This document shows, piece by piece, positions 34,246 to 46,874 of a stretch of 64,000 nucleotides of DNA (its first letter is position 1; each line of letters opens with the position of its first letter). The DNA comes from Kitagawia praeruptora (Eukaryota > Streptophyta > Magnoliopsida > Apiales > Apiaceae): the NCBI GenBank assembly GCA_037693485.1, contig CM075345.1, positions 1,195,501 through 1,259,500 on the forward strand, given 5' to 3'. The notes beneath the pieces are model-generated. The model was not told the DNA's origin. It made no database searches and saw nothing but the letters and a program-made list of their open reading frames with translations. The translations under genes were made by a program, and so were the position numbers.

Positions 34246-36205
34246 GGTCTCAATATCCATCTACAAAACCAACATAATCTAAATTACAACCTTGTGACCC
34301 AAAACAACAACATAAATCACACCCGTTATAGTCCCAGAGATGAAATCAGAGTAACCATCAATATTATTAATCACAAGTTTGAGTTCTTACAACCCAAAGA
34401 ATTACAATTAACCATTACAAACTCTTTGCCATCCATTTGTATATGCCATATAATGAATACACTTGATACTCAAATGCTAACAACTAGCCTACCAGTAGTT
34501 GCCTCTTCAGCAATGGTAGCTATGACCTCAGCGATCATTCCTCTGACGGCTGTCACCTGCTTACGCTGAGTGCGCCTTGCGCGGCCATCTGATCTAGCTG
34601 TTGTTGTGATATAAATAAATAAAGCAAGGGTGAGCAATAGCCCACCTAAAAGAATATAACTGAACAGTAATAATATATAACAGTTCAAAATATCTTTGAT
34701 ACCATATGCCATGCATTAACGACCGTATTACCAATATAAGGTATGAGATGTAGTTACAAAGTAACTTAAAATATAATTGATCCGAAGAAATATCTGCTAT
34801 GGCAAGGATAAGCAAGATATTATCAAATTTTTATGATAGAGGAACTTGCTGGAAGAATATTGCAATTCCAGTTCAAGTACTTTTCAAACCTGCCAACAAT
34901 GATAATGTTGCAGAAAATTTCCCAATTTGGAAGATGAACTAATACGGGAGCTTTGCCGCGCCAGGAGCCACAACATTTACGATGATCAGTCGCATGTCAT
35001 GCTCCCCACCATTTGTTCTCTACATGTAGAAGGAAGCACCGACGGATCGCCCGCCCTCTGGAACCCCCCGGCCAACGGTTGGGCCATTAATTGCTAGATC
35101 GGCGCCACTCGGCCACTTACGCGTCTCTTAGTTCGAATAACATCCATAACTCTGAAACATAAAGTTCGTCCCCCTTTTCCCAAGTGTAGTACTTGTTGAT
35201 AGGACTCCACAAAGTAGTCGTATCTAATTGGAAAGGAAAATTTCACCAATATTTCCCAAGCTGATGCTTGTTAATGGATATAAACTTGTTCCATCAATTT
35301 TACCCCTCGAGCGTTGAGGAGGTAACCAAACAGACTCATATCGATGTTTGAAAGAATCAAGATGTGAGTGACAAGATAGTTTAGCAAGTATAGGACCGGG
35401 CAGCCCAATAAATAACATCTCTCAAGTGAGGTCCCCTTATATACGTTTGGAAGTTGAGCGAGTATTTAAATCTTCTTTAAGATAGATTTAAATGAAAATA
35501 GAGTTTTGGGAACCTTCCCTTGATAAAAATAGTCATAAAATACTCCAAAATATTTTACACCATATCTGAAGGTGACAGATAATCTTTGAATAATATGAAT
35601 CATTATAAAAGAACTTAAAAGAATTTAAATAAATAATCCAAGAATATTTATTAACTCAATATTAATTAAGGAATATGAATAAATCATAATATTACTCGTA
35701 AGTAATCCTTGAATGAATATTTAGAATTATTTACTAAATAACTCTCTTCTTTAAATGAATATTCAAAATAATATTCATTAATTAAATAAACTCAAATAAA
35801 TGTTTAAAATAATGTTCACTAAATAAATCCAATCTTAAATGGATATTTGAAAATAATAATGTTTATTGATGAAATAAACATCCCTTGGATATTTGATATA
35901 ATATTCATTGAATCAATAATGAATATTCAACTTAAGAATGATACTTATTGATGAAATAATTGTCAACTGAATATTTGAGACAATATTCATTAAATAAATA
36001 ATAAATATTCAATCTTAATAATATTTATCGAATAAATGATTATCGAATGAATATTCGAAATTATATTCAATAATTGAATCGACTTTAAATGAATGTCGAA
36101 GATAATATTTATCGTCTCAAGGGAATATTCAAAATAATATTTATCGATGAACTGGAGTTCGAATCAATGTTCAACTAATATTTATAAAATAAATAGAGAT
36201 TGAAT

Positions 36206-37612
36206 TGTTAGAAAATGGAGTTTTTAGAGCATAAGTATTTTATGTTCTTGATGTTAATTCCGGATTTTAATGATTGGAAATTGTTCCTTGTTATGAGGAC
36301 TTAAATTTTCATATATGGGTCTAAGTAATTTTCTTAGTGAAACCCATAGAGAAATAGAGTTGAAGTTAGTAGCTTGAAAGAGCTTGAAAATGAGAATGTG
36401 TATTTGTCCAACACTGAAATAAATAAAGGGGGTTGTTGGCTTTATATAGAATCACACACATGGGTAGTGTACAACTACTAAGGTGTATGATGGTGCATGG
36501 TGTTACTGTGTGCTCCACGCGCACACACACACACACACACACGCGCGCCGCCGCCGCCCGCCACGCCACGTCACGTCACGTCACGTCTCGACTCGACTCG
36601 GGTCGGCTCGGTCGAAGGACGAATGTCTCGGCGTCTCGCGTACGAGAGGCGACCTGGGCGAGGGATTTTATTTCTGTGTAAATAATATTTTAATTAGAAT
36701 ATATATATATCGTTTGGGATCAGTACTTGGAATAGATCAGTAACTGGTCAGACATCTAATACTGATGGACCAAGTCCTGATGAAATCCTGAAGGTACTAC
36801 CAGATCCTGATACTGGATCAAATACTGATGGACCTCAAGTCCTGACGGTATCAGATCCTGATGGATGATCAAATGCTGATGGACATCAGATCCTGACGGA
36901 CGAAAATCCTGATGGATCAGATCCTGATGTTGGGTCAGAATTTGATAATATATATTCGTATAATTAAAATAAAAACTGATATGTGTGGATAAATATAACG
37001 TAACAGTTACGATTTATTAAATCAACCGTTTTGATTTTATTAAATCAGCCGTTTCATTTTATTAAATGTAAATCGGCAGTTACAATATTAATTGGGTGGC
37101 ATCAGTTACGTTTGGCCTCTCCTATAAATAGAGAGCTAAGCTACTGATTGTAAATACACTGAATTTATAGACCACACCCTACATTCTCTTCTCTTCTCTA
37201 CACTCTCTGTTCTCCTCCTGTTATAGTTTATGTTACTTATGGTTTTCTGGCGACTGAGGTGCTAGTCGAAGTTGAGTATTCTGATTGCTGTGATCACTGT
37301 ACTCGGAGCTGTTTTATCCTGGGAGGTGTTGCAAGCATCCCAACACAGTTGTAAGTGGGGGCAATTATCTCTTCAAGAGCAGTCAGGACTTTGTGCAAAT
37401 CCTAACGACTCAGCTGCTTGTTTTACTTGTGTTACATACTGATATAGCTATGGCTACTGGTATGTTTTCTGACTTTCCTTTGTTCTTTCGGTTACTGATA
37501 TGCATGCTTTTTACCTTCATGTTTTGTTTCGTTAATTGTTTGCTTGGCCTTGGCTTGTTAAATACGATATATAACTGCCTCTATGTTGCTGTATTAGTTA
37601 ATATTCCCAACA
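36206..37612 (+). repeat. 5' LTR of the copia element
   Basis: TG...CA. It holds an AC microsatellite merging into CG-rich CGCCGCCGCC and CACGT/CTCGA repeats (36520-36610), a cluster of eight CCTGA words within about 170 bp (36765-36935), and a TATA box TATAAATA at 37123-37130. Confidence 0.9.
37123..37130 (+). promoter_or_regulatory. TATA box of the copia 5' LTR
   Basis: TATAAATA followed about 30 bases later by the likely start region; conserved in the 3' LTR at 43199-43206. Confidence 0.6.
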
Positions 37613-37650
37613 TTCTTGAAGAGATAATTGCTTATATGGTATTTAGCATA

Positions 37651-40050
37651 ATGGTTAATGAGAGAGAAATTCCTGCTAGTGGTAGTTCAGTTGCGTCTGC
37701 TGGGGTCATTGATTGGACCACTTACATTTTTCCACAACCCGTTGAATTAACTGGCTTGCCTGAGAAATTCAATGGGGGCGTTGGCTTTTCTCGTTGGCAG
37801 AAAAGGATGAAGTTGTGGTTGACTGTAAAGGGTCTATTGGCTGTTGTGGAATATGAGAAGCCGGTTGTGGATCAAGAGAAGGCTGAATCAGTTAAGAGTT
37901 ATGCGAAGTGGGCTGAAAAGGATGGGGTTGCTAGGGCAGCAATTCTGGCTGCTCTAACCAACACATTGTTTGATGTGTACTCCTCTGATGCCTACACCGC
38001 AAAACTCTTATGGGAGAAGCTGGACCAGACACATAATACTGACTCACAAGGTCTGGAAAAGTATTCTGTGGCGAGGTTCCTTGATTACAAGCTGGTGGAC
38101 AATAAGTCCATGACTAAGCAAGTGCATGAGTTCGAGATGATAGTGCATGCTTTGAAGGAGTCTGGAATAGACCTCCCCGAAAAGTTTAAGGTGATGAGTG
38201 TGATTGAAAAGCTCCCAAAGTCTTGGGAAGAGTTCTCTCTCTCCTTGAAAAGACAGAAAGGAGAGATCACCTGGACCAACCTTATGCTGGACATCTCGGT
38301 ACAAGAACAACATAAGTCCAAACAGGGACATGTGATGCCAACTGAGCATGGAAGTTCGAAGGTAAATGTAGCAACTGTAGGACAGAAAAGGAAGGCTGTC
38401 TCTAAGAAGGGTAATAGTAATAAACCTAAGAATGACAAGGATAAGGCCAAGAAACCAAAGGCAAACAAACCATGTTGGTCTTGTGGGCAGGTTGGGCACT
38501 GGAGTAAGGACTGTCCTACAAAGAAAGCAAAGAAAGCCGAGGGGGTAGCTCAAGCGAATGTTGTGCTTGGAACCTCAAGTGGGCCTGTAGCGAACATGGT
38601 TGTTGGTGAGGCTTTGGCTTCTGAAACCAACGAAGACCGGTATGTTACCTACAACCCTGTACTATTTTCCACTTATCTGTCAAATGAATGGTTGATTGAT
38701 ACTGGAGCTAATGTGCATATTTGTGCTAACATTAGTTTATTTGTATCTTATCAACAGAGTCATAGCTTGACAGTGACGATGGGGAACGCAAGTGCTGCTC
38801 AAGTACATGGAATAGGAAACGTGGACTTGAAGTTTCCTTCGGATCGTATTCTATCCCTGACGAGAGTGCATCATGTTCCTGACATGCGTAGAAATATAAT
38901 AAGTGGAAGCTGTTTAGTAGCTAATGGTTTTGAAGTCTCTCTTAAATGTAATAAAGTAGTTCTTATTCATACTGGTACTTTCTTTGGCAAAGGTTACTTG
39001 TCAAATGGTTTGTTTGTAATAAATGCTGAGCCCATTTTGGGTGCTTTAAATAAGATTACTCCTTCTGTTAACTATGTTGAATCTTCAACTTTATGGCATG
39101 CTAGACTTGGTCACTTAAATTTTGGTGCTCTTAAAAATATGATGAACTTAGAGTTGATTCCAAAACACACTATAGAAAAGAATTCTAAATGTCAGGTATG
39201 TGTGTCTGCTAAACAAATAAGGAAACCTTTTCATAATATTGTTAGGGATTCTGACTTGTTAGATTTAGTACACACTGATATTTGTGAATTTGGTGGTGTG
39301 TTGACTAAGGACCATTTTAGATACTTCATTACCTTTATAGATGATAGTAGTAGATACTGTTATGTTTATTTACTTAGACATAAGGATGAAGCACTTAGTA
39401 AATTCATTATATATAAAACTGAAGTAGAAAAACAAACTAGTAAGGTACTTAAAAGGTTGAGATCTGATAGAGGTGGTGAGTATACGAGTAACGCTTTTAA
39501 TGAATTTTGTGCAAGCAATGGAATAGTTCATGAAGTTACCCCACCATACACACCTGAGTCTAATGGGGTTGCTGAGCGAAAGAACAGAACATTTAAAGAT
39601 ATGATTAATAGTATGCTTATTAATTCTGGGTTGCCTAAATACATGTGGGGAGAAGCTCTGAATACGGCTTGCCATATTCTTAATAGAGTCCCTCTGAAAC
39701 ACATGGATAAGACACCCTATGAGTTATGGAAGAGCAAGAAGACTAGTCTTAAGTATCTTCGTGTGTGGGGGTGCCTTGCCAAGGTACTTGTCCCTGAACA
39801 CAAGAGAAAGAAACTAGGTCCGAAGACTGTTGATTGTATCTTTCTGGGCTATCTTGAGACCATAACAGCTATGAGATTTTTAGTATTAAAATCTGACATA
39901 GATGGTATAGTGGCAAACACGATAGTTGAGTTTCGTGATGCTACATTCTTTGAGGATGTTTACCCTATGAAGACTGGTATGCCTCTAGTTGCTTCTAATG
40001 AAGATCCTACTCACACATCAAGTTCTATTCCTGATCATGTGGAAAAATGA
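37651..40050 (+). pseudogene. gag-pol: copia gag-protease-integrase part of the polyprotein
   Basis: I place the start at ATG 37651 (MVNEREI), because the open frame upstream lies in the LTR. Gag has GFSRWQKRMKLWL and a CX2CX4HX4C knuckle (C275-C288). Protease has DTGA with D350. A GAG-pre-integrase region contains WHARLGHLNF and CQVC. Integrase shows D543, D606 and E642 (DD35E), followed by the ERKNRT and WGEA signatures. The frame ends at TGA 40048-40050, caused by a one-base shift; coding continues in the frame of position 40047. A weak primer-binding-site candidate (TGGTATTTAGCA) lies at 37637-37648. Confidence 0.9.
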
Positions 40051-41756
40051 CAAATGTGGGGGCGGAACCTAGTAGTAGCTCTACTCCTAAGGAGGTAGAG
40101 GAACCACGAAGGAGTAAGCGTGCTAAGGTAGTCAAGGATTTTGGAAGTGATTTTATCACTTACAATGTCGAGGACGAACCTTTAACTTTCCGATAAGCTA
40201 TGGATTCTTCAGAGTCTAGGCACTGGAAGGGCGCTGTAAAGAGTGAAATTGACTCTATTGTTTCTAACGGGACATGGGAGTTAGTTGATCTCCCTCCTGG
40301 GTGTTCTACTATCGGGTGCAGATGGATCTTTAAAAGGAAGTTGAACCCTGACGGCTCAATAGATAAGTACAAAGCTAGACTGGTAGCTAAGGGTTTTAAG
40401 CAAATGGAGGGTATTGATTACTTTGATACATACTCTCCTGTAGCTAGAATGACAACAATCCGATTGCTTGTAGCATTGGCTTCCGTACATGGTCTTATCA
40501 TCCATCAAATGGATGTAAAGACAGCTTTTCTTCATGGTGAACTTGAAGAAGAGATTTATATGGATCAGCCTGAGGGATTTGTTGCATCTGGTAACGAAAG
40601 GAAAGTATGTAAGTTAATCAAATCCATCTATGGCTTAAAACAAGCTCCTAGGGATTGGCATAAAAAGTTTGATGAAACTATATTGCCTTTCAGTTATGAT
40701 ATTAATGAAAGTGATAAGTGTGTCTACACTAAAGTTAAAGGTAGTGAGTGTGTCATCATGTGCCTATATGTAGATGACATATTACTGTTTGGAACCAATA
40801 TTGAGATTATTAACGAGACAAAAGCTTTCTTGAAAAGGCATTTTGATATGAAGGATATGGGTGAGGCTAGTGTGATTCTTGGTCTCAAACTGACACAGTC
40901 AGCTGAGGGAATAACTTTATCACAGTCTCATTATATAGAGAAATCTATACTTGAGAAATATGGTTATTCACAGTGTAGAATCGCTAGTACACCCTATGAT
41001 CCTAAAGTTGCCCTTGTTAAGAATACTTCAGGAGTACCTGTGTCTCAGTTAAGGTATTCTCATATTATAGGGAGTTTGCAGTATCTTGCTAACTGTACTA
41101 GACCAGATATTTCATACTCTGTGTCTAAGTTGGCTAGGTATACAAGTTGTCCAAACAGAACTCATTGGGATGCTCTTGATAGAGTACTTAGATATCTGAA
41201 AGGCACAATGTACCTTAGTTTACACTATAGGAGATTTCCTGGTGTGCTTGAAGGGTACAGTGATGCAAGTTGGATAGCTAAGAAGTCTGGTTCCAATGGA
41301 GTGACTGGATACGTGTTCACCTTAGCAGGTGGAGCAATATCCTGTAAGTCGACCAAATAGACTATAGTAACTCGGTCTACATTTGAGGCTGAGTTGTGTG
41401 CACTTGATGCCACGGGGACGGAGGCTGAATGGTTACATGGACTTATGTCCACGATACCTGTAGTAAGCAGACCGCTTCCTGCGCTTGCTATTCATTGTGA
41501 TAGTAAAACAACTATCGACAAGATTAGCAGTAAAAAGTATAATGCTAAAACCAAAAGACACATCCAAGTTAGACTAAAGTCTATTAGGGGTTTAGTGTCT
41601 GATAGGATTATTGCTGTAGAGTTCATAGGAACTCAGAATAATATAGCTGATCCTTTAACTAAAGGACTGGAACCTGCAGTGGTCCTTAAGTCGAGGTTGG
41701 GGATGGGGCTGTCAACCCATCATAGTTCATCATCAGTGGGAACCCAATACACATGA
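40047..41756 (+). pseudogene. pol: copia reverse transcriptase and RNase H part of the polyprotein
   Basis: Continuous with the preceding part except for the frameshift. The RT domain has WIFKRKLNPDGS, KARLVAKGF, MDVKTAFLHGEL and YVDD at 40767-40778. RNase H has SDASW, a STFEAEL active-site Glu segment and HCDSKTTI, then DPLTKGL near the end. Two nonsense mutations are present: TAA at 40194-40196 before the RT domain and TAG at 41358-41360 in RNase H. The three lesions make the copy non-autonomous, although the sequence is otherwise well preserved. Confidence 0.9.
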
Positions 41757-42270
41757 GAGGAGATCCCTTGAAGTGTATTCAATGTGGTAATAACAAGCTG
41801 TAAGGATGAATTGGTAGTACCTTTGCTACATAGATGATACTGTTGTATCTGAGTCTATCCTCTGTGAACCTAGAAGGTACTGACGTTGCTTGTTAGCAAG
41901 AGTTATTATAACTCTGAATGGGGTCAAGTCATTCGATGAGATGGTAGCAGTACATCTCTGGAGATGCCCAGCTAAGCGAATGTAATTGTGTGGTCGCAAT
42001 TAGAGGAAAGGGTTATTCCTTGAAGCATTCGATGAACAGGATCGAGACAAGACCATTAATGTCTCAAAGCCATAGATTGGCACCATAGCCTTTGACTTGT
42101 CGTCGTCTATGGAACATGATTACATCAAACGGATTAAGATTCATGGTGAAACATTCCATCTGAATCCGGTAATCATTGAAGTAGGGGACTTAGGAGGGTT
42201 CAAACCCAGAAGGGTACCGACTCTGAAAAACAAGTCATGATGAGAAACCTGAAACATTTCTATATGGATT

Positions 42271-42279
42271 TGTGGGGGA
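42271..42279 (+). other. Polypurine tract of the copia element
   Basis: TGTGGGGGA directly before the 3' LTR start at 42281, the usual Ty1/copia layout. The region 41757-42270 between RNase H and this tract is non-coding. Confidence 0.7.
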
Positions 42280-42280
42280 T

Positions 42281-43687
42281 TGTTAGAAAATGGAGTTTTT
42301 AGAGCATAAGTATTTTATGTTCTTGATGTTAATTCCGGATTTTAACGATTGGAAATTGTTCCTTGTTATGAGGACTTAAATTTTCATATATGGGTCTAAG
42401 TAATTTTCTTAGTGAAACCCATAGAGAAATATAGTTGAAGTTAGTAGCTTGAAAGAGCTTGAAAATGAGAATGTGTATTTGTCCCACATTGAAATAAATA
42501 AAAGGGGGTTGTTGGCTTTATATAGAATCACACACATGGGTAGTGTACAACTACTAAGGTGTATGATGGTGCATGGTGTTACTGTGTGCTCCACGCGCGC
42601 GCACACACACACACACACACGCGCCGCCGCCGCCCGCCACGCCACGTCACGTCACGTCTCGACTCGACTCGACTCGGGTCGGCTCGGTCGAAGGGCGAAT
42701 GTCTCGGCGTCTCGCGTACGCGAGGCGACCTGGGCGAGGGATTTTATTTCTGTGTTTAAATAATATTTTAATTAGAATATATATATCGTTTGGGATCAGT
42801 ACTTGGAATAGATCAGTAACTGGTCAGACATCTAATACTGATGGACCAAGTCCTGATGAAATCCTGAAGGTACTACCAGATCCTGATACTGGATCAAATA
42901 TTGATGGACCTCAAGTCCTGACGGTATCAGATCCTGATGGATGATCAAATGCTGATGGACATCAGATCCTGACGGACGAAAATCCTGATGGATCAGATCC
43001 TGATGTTGGGTCAGAATTTGATAATATATATTCGTATAATTAAAATAAAAATTGATATGTGTGGATAAATATAACGTAACAGTTACGATTTATTAAATCA
43101 ACCGTTTTGATTTTATTAAATCAGCTGTTTCATTTTATTAAATGTAAATCGGCAGTTACAATATTAATTGGGTGGCATCAGTTACTTTTGGCCTCTCCTA
43201 TAAATAGAGAGCTAAGCTACTGATTGTAAATACACTGAATTTATAGACCACACCCTACATTCTCTTCTCTTCTCTACACTCTCTGTTCTCCTCCTGTTAT
43301 AGTTTATGTTACTTAGGGTTTTCTGGCGACTGAGGTGCTAGTCGAAGTTGAGTATTCTGATTACTGTGATCACTGTACTCGGAGCTGTTTTATCCTGGGA
43401 GAGGTGTTGCAAGCATCCCAACACAGTTGTAAGTTGGGGCAATTATCTCTTCAAGAGCAGTCAGGACTTTGTGCAAATCCTGACGACTCAGCTGCTTGTT
43501 TTACTTGTGTTACATACTGATATAGCTATGGCTACTGGTATGTTTTCTGACTTTCCTTTGTTCTTTCGGTTACTGATATGCATGCTTTTTACCTTCATGT
43601 TTTGTTTCGTTAATTGTTTGCTTGGCCTTGGCTTGTTAAATACGATATATAACTGCCTCTATGTTGCTGTATTAGTTAATATTCCCA
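42281..43687 (+). repeat. 3' LTR of the copia element
   Basis: About 99% identical to 36206-37612, including the AC/CG-rich microsatellite (with length differences), the CCTGA cluster and TATAAATA at 43199-43206. The last bases are altered (see the element entry). Confidence 0.9.
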
Positions 43688-44218
43688 AATATTCATTTAA
43701 ATAAATAAGGCTCGAATGAATATTAAAATAATATTCATTAAATAAATAAACTCGAATGAATATTCAAAATAATATTTATCGAAGAAATAAGAATGAATAT
43801 TCTCTAAGTAAATAACTTAACTGAGGGTTCGAAATAATATTCGAATATTAAATCGACTATCAATGAATATTAAAGATAATGTTCATCGAATAATTAAATA
43901 TCTGATGAATAATCCGAATAATATTTATCAAATAATCTCAAAGGAATATCTCAATAATATTCGCCAGATAATAAATGGGAAATATTTACTTAATTATTTT
44001 CCTCTGAAAATAATGTCAATATATCAAGAAATAACGACTCCTGGTCTATAATCAAGGAATGAGGTTTAGATGCCCTTCGTTTAAGGGTCTTAGAAATTTC
44101 TGGCTTATAACTGATATAATAACTATCTAGCTCATAAGCCAACAATAATTCAGGGAACAAGTATATCAATATGACTCTAAAAGTAGGCATTCATGCTATG
44201 ACATATGTATAACAGAAA

Positions 44219-44261
<43 letters not shown>

Positions 44262-46520
44262 CAACAATAGTCTTTTAAAAAGGATTTGAAACTTGCCTGG
44301 AAATCGAGTGTGGGTAGTGGTAGTGGTAGCGTGTCCCGGGTCATCCTGGTGATCTATAAATAGCCAAGGCATTCGGGATTAATCACTTAACACTTTACAA
44401 GGTTAAATATAAACTTCACTTAAGTCGAAACACGTTTCTCGAATTATTTCGTTATACACCTCTTAGTGTAACTCTTTTTATCACCGATGCGGTTCGCCAT
44501 ACGTTCGCTATTATAACCCGTCATTGCACCCACACTTAACACATACTTAGGCCATGTAAGTCTTAAGATCGATTAATTACGAATCGAGATTGTACTACGA
44601 GTTTTATTGCCCGTTTTCTAAGTTATTAACCAAAGTTATAATCAAGCATGCTTCTAGGGGTTCGTTCGCGTTTAACCTTGATTCGAACATTTTTATAAAA
44701 TTGGAAAACGATCTATTCGACATGTGGTTTTCTCCCACACCTTCCTTTTTACCTCTAATATTTAATTATCAATATTCACCACTGCATTACTCGAGTTAAG
44801 GGGGTTTAAATATAGTTACGAACTTTCGTTTACGGTTTCGAACCACTTTTATTAAATCGGCCATATCTCCTAAACCGTGTATCCGTTTCATACGAACTTT
44901 ATATCAAAACGAAGATTGTAACGTGAACTAGCTAATCATAGCAAAATCCGGGACTGGACAGTGAGTATATTCTACTGTCATGCACGGATTTCCAGTGTTA
45001 ACGAATTTTTGGCATTACGACGGCTATGTTTACACGTTTTCCAAAATTCAAACCATCCAATGATCATGGTTTACACCCTAAACATCATATACATGTTATT
45101 TATCCATGAACTAAGACCAAACAATGTCTTTCCGTTCATCTAAACTAATTTAACATTTAACAAAGCCTAATCATAATCTCAAGGTCCTAAACATGCATAT
45201 AACCACTAAAACTTCATAAAAACTCAAGATTAATCCAAAAGTTTCAAGTGTTATACCTTGGTTTGAAGCTTGGTAATGCTATTATACTCTTAAAACTCTT
45301 ATGCCTTGCTTATACTATCCTTTGGAAGCCATAAATCAAAGATCAAAAGCAAAACAAACATGTTAGTTACTATTCATCATCACTTTCATAAATCTTTTGA
45401 AAATGTAAACCTTGAAGGATGATGATAAGGTTTTGGATTTACCTTCTCCTAGTCTCAAGCTTCATTTTAAGCTATAGGTTGAAGTGAATGGATGGTGGAA
45501 AGCTCTCCCCCTTTTTCCTTTTTCTTGGCCGAGAGTTTTAAGAACAAGAGAGATGGTGGTGTTTGTTTATATTTTTGTTGTGTAAATGGCTTAATGCATG
45601 TGTTTCTATGTATATATCTTGGATGCATCTCTTACTTTTGTGTTGTCAACCATCTATTGGTGCCATTTGTCAACCTCTTACTTGTCCAAGTGTTGGCTCC
45701 ACATTAAACAAGTCCATTTTTGCAAAAGTGCACTTATACCACCTAGCTTGTAGTTGACTTACAAACATGTCACTTAGGTTTCTCCTTTTTCCACCAATTG
45801 CACTTGTTTGTCTCTTGGTTAATTGTTCGTTTCTTTGTCCGGTTATTACTCAATTTCCTTGCTTGTTCGGAGGAATAACTCATTCGATTCTAGTTAGGGT
45901 TTTACCGAAAACCTTCTTAATATTTATAATATTATTCTTCATCTTTCTTAATACTTCTCAAATTTAAATTCCTTAAATCCCTTTAATAATTCCTTAAGGC
46001 TTGCAGTGTCCAGGGAAATCTTGGAGAAAATGAAAGTGCTATTTTTCTGAATCCGATATCGTTTACATACACTTATCTTGCCCCTGGATCATGAATACGA
46101 ACTCGAAAATCCGTTTTGAATACTTCTATATAGCGTCGTCTAATAATATTCTTATTTTCACCAAAAACACTATTCATCCCTCATTCTCTTTTACTCCCTA
46201 TATATTTGTAAAAATGTCCTTGTTCTCTTTCGGGCATTCCTTAACCCTTTTACGGAACCACTGGACTAACAACAGATATTGATTTGGATGACACAAGAAT
46301 ATCTCCTTCCTCTTTGGAGTGCCATAACTTATTTCTTAGGAGATAGATCATTCTTATCTATGCTGTCAACCAAAAGCATTCTTCATGACATATAAATATT
46401 TGAACCTAAATCCATCCCCTTCATTCATTCCTTGTTAATACCTTGTAGTCGGAGTCACTGTTCATTCTTTTATTAATATATAAAAAGTTTTTAATTCTAC
46501 CAAAAATTCCGGTTCTTACA

Positions 46521-46874
46521 AAGATTATCTCCTACGAATTTTTAAAATTTTTAAAAATCAAGGAGATGAGATAACGAGAATCAAATTAGATTCCCTAGGA
46601 AGCTAAACGCAAATATTGAGTTAATTTCGAGAATCTATGGTTTGAAGAAAATGATACGAGAACAGATTCCTTGAAAAGAAGGAAGCTGATTAAAGATTGT
46701 ATTCACTCAGAATATTCTATGTCCTGTTTCCTACGCCAAGTTAGCTCATGTAGGCTTGGATGTATAATATTGGAGTGAATGATTGTGAGAAGAAAGTTTC
46801 AGCATTGAACCCATGATCAGAGAGCAAGATAGGTTCCTTTCACATTGCATTGTTTCAAGGAACCGGGGGGTACT
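46521..46874 (+). other. 3' tail of inner Tat with polypurine tract
   Basis: Non-coding. AAGGAACCGGGGGG at 46857-46870 is the polypurine tract before the 3' LTR. The tail shares blocks with the tail of the outer Tat-like element at 58560-58717. Confidence 0.75.

Larger units (their letters stand above)
36206..43687 (+). mobile_element. Ty1/copia element inside the solo LTR
   Basis: LTRs of about 1,407 bp (TGTTAGAAAATGG...TTCCCAACA) flank a gag-pol region with three lesions. About 14 substitutions plus a few indels separate the LTRs (near 1%). The left flank is TGAAT. At the right end the LTR reads CCCAA then ATATTC, so the terminal CA and part of the expected duplication appear lost in a small deletion. 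The lineage is not assigned. Confidence 0.85.
34205..46520 (+). mobile_element. Long gypsy-type solo LTR (about 4.8 kb), split by a copia insertion
   Basis: It starts TGTAACACCCCC and ends GGTTCTTACA, flanked by a perfect AAGAT duplication (34200-34204, 46521-46525). Without the copia it is about 4,830 bp and contains no gag or pol, so it is best read as a solo LTR left by recombination. It is related to 54085-58364 by its tip sequence and length. The LTR type resembles Tekay/Del chromoviruses, but without internal sequence this stays a guess. It contains degenerate AATATTCAAAATAATATTCA-type repeats (35600-36200, 43690-44000), a TA microsatellite (44221-44259) and one copy of the two-box module (44859-44914). 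Confidence 0.8.

Noticed and set aside
36433..36743. Overlapping frames with HTHTHT repeats (also at 42449-42944)
   Set aside because: They are translations of the AC/CG microsatellite in the copia LTR, present in both LTRs.
38044..38553. Minus-strand frames opposite copia gag
   Set aside because: They are antisense shadows of a recognised gag domain, with no independent features.
45492..45967. Short frames with hydrophobic stretches in the long solo LTR
   Set aside because: They lie in LTR sequence without domain content and are likely chance frames.
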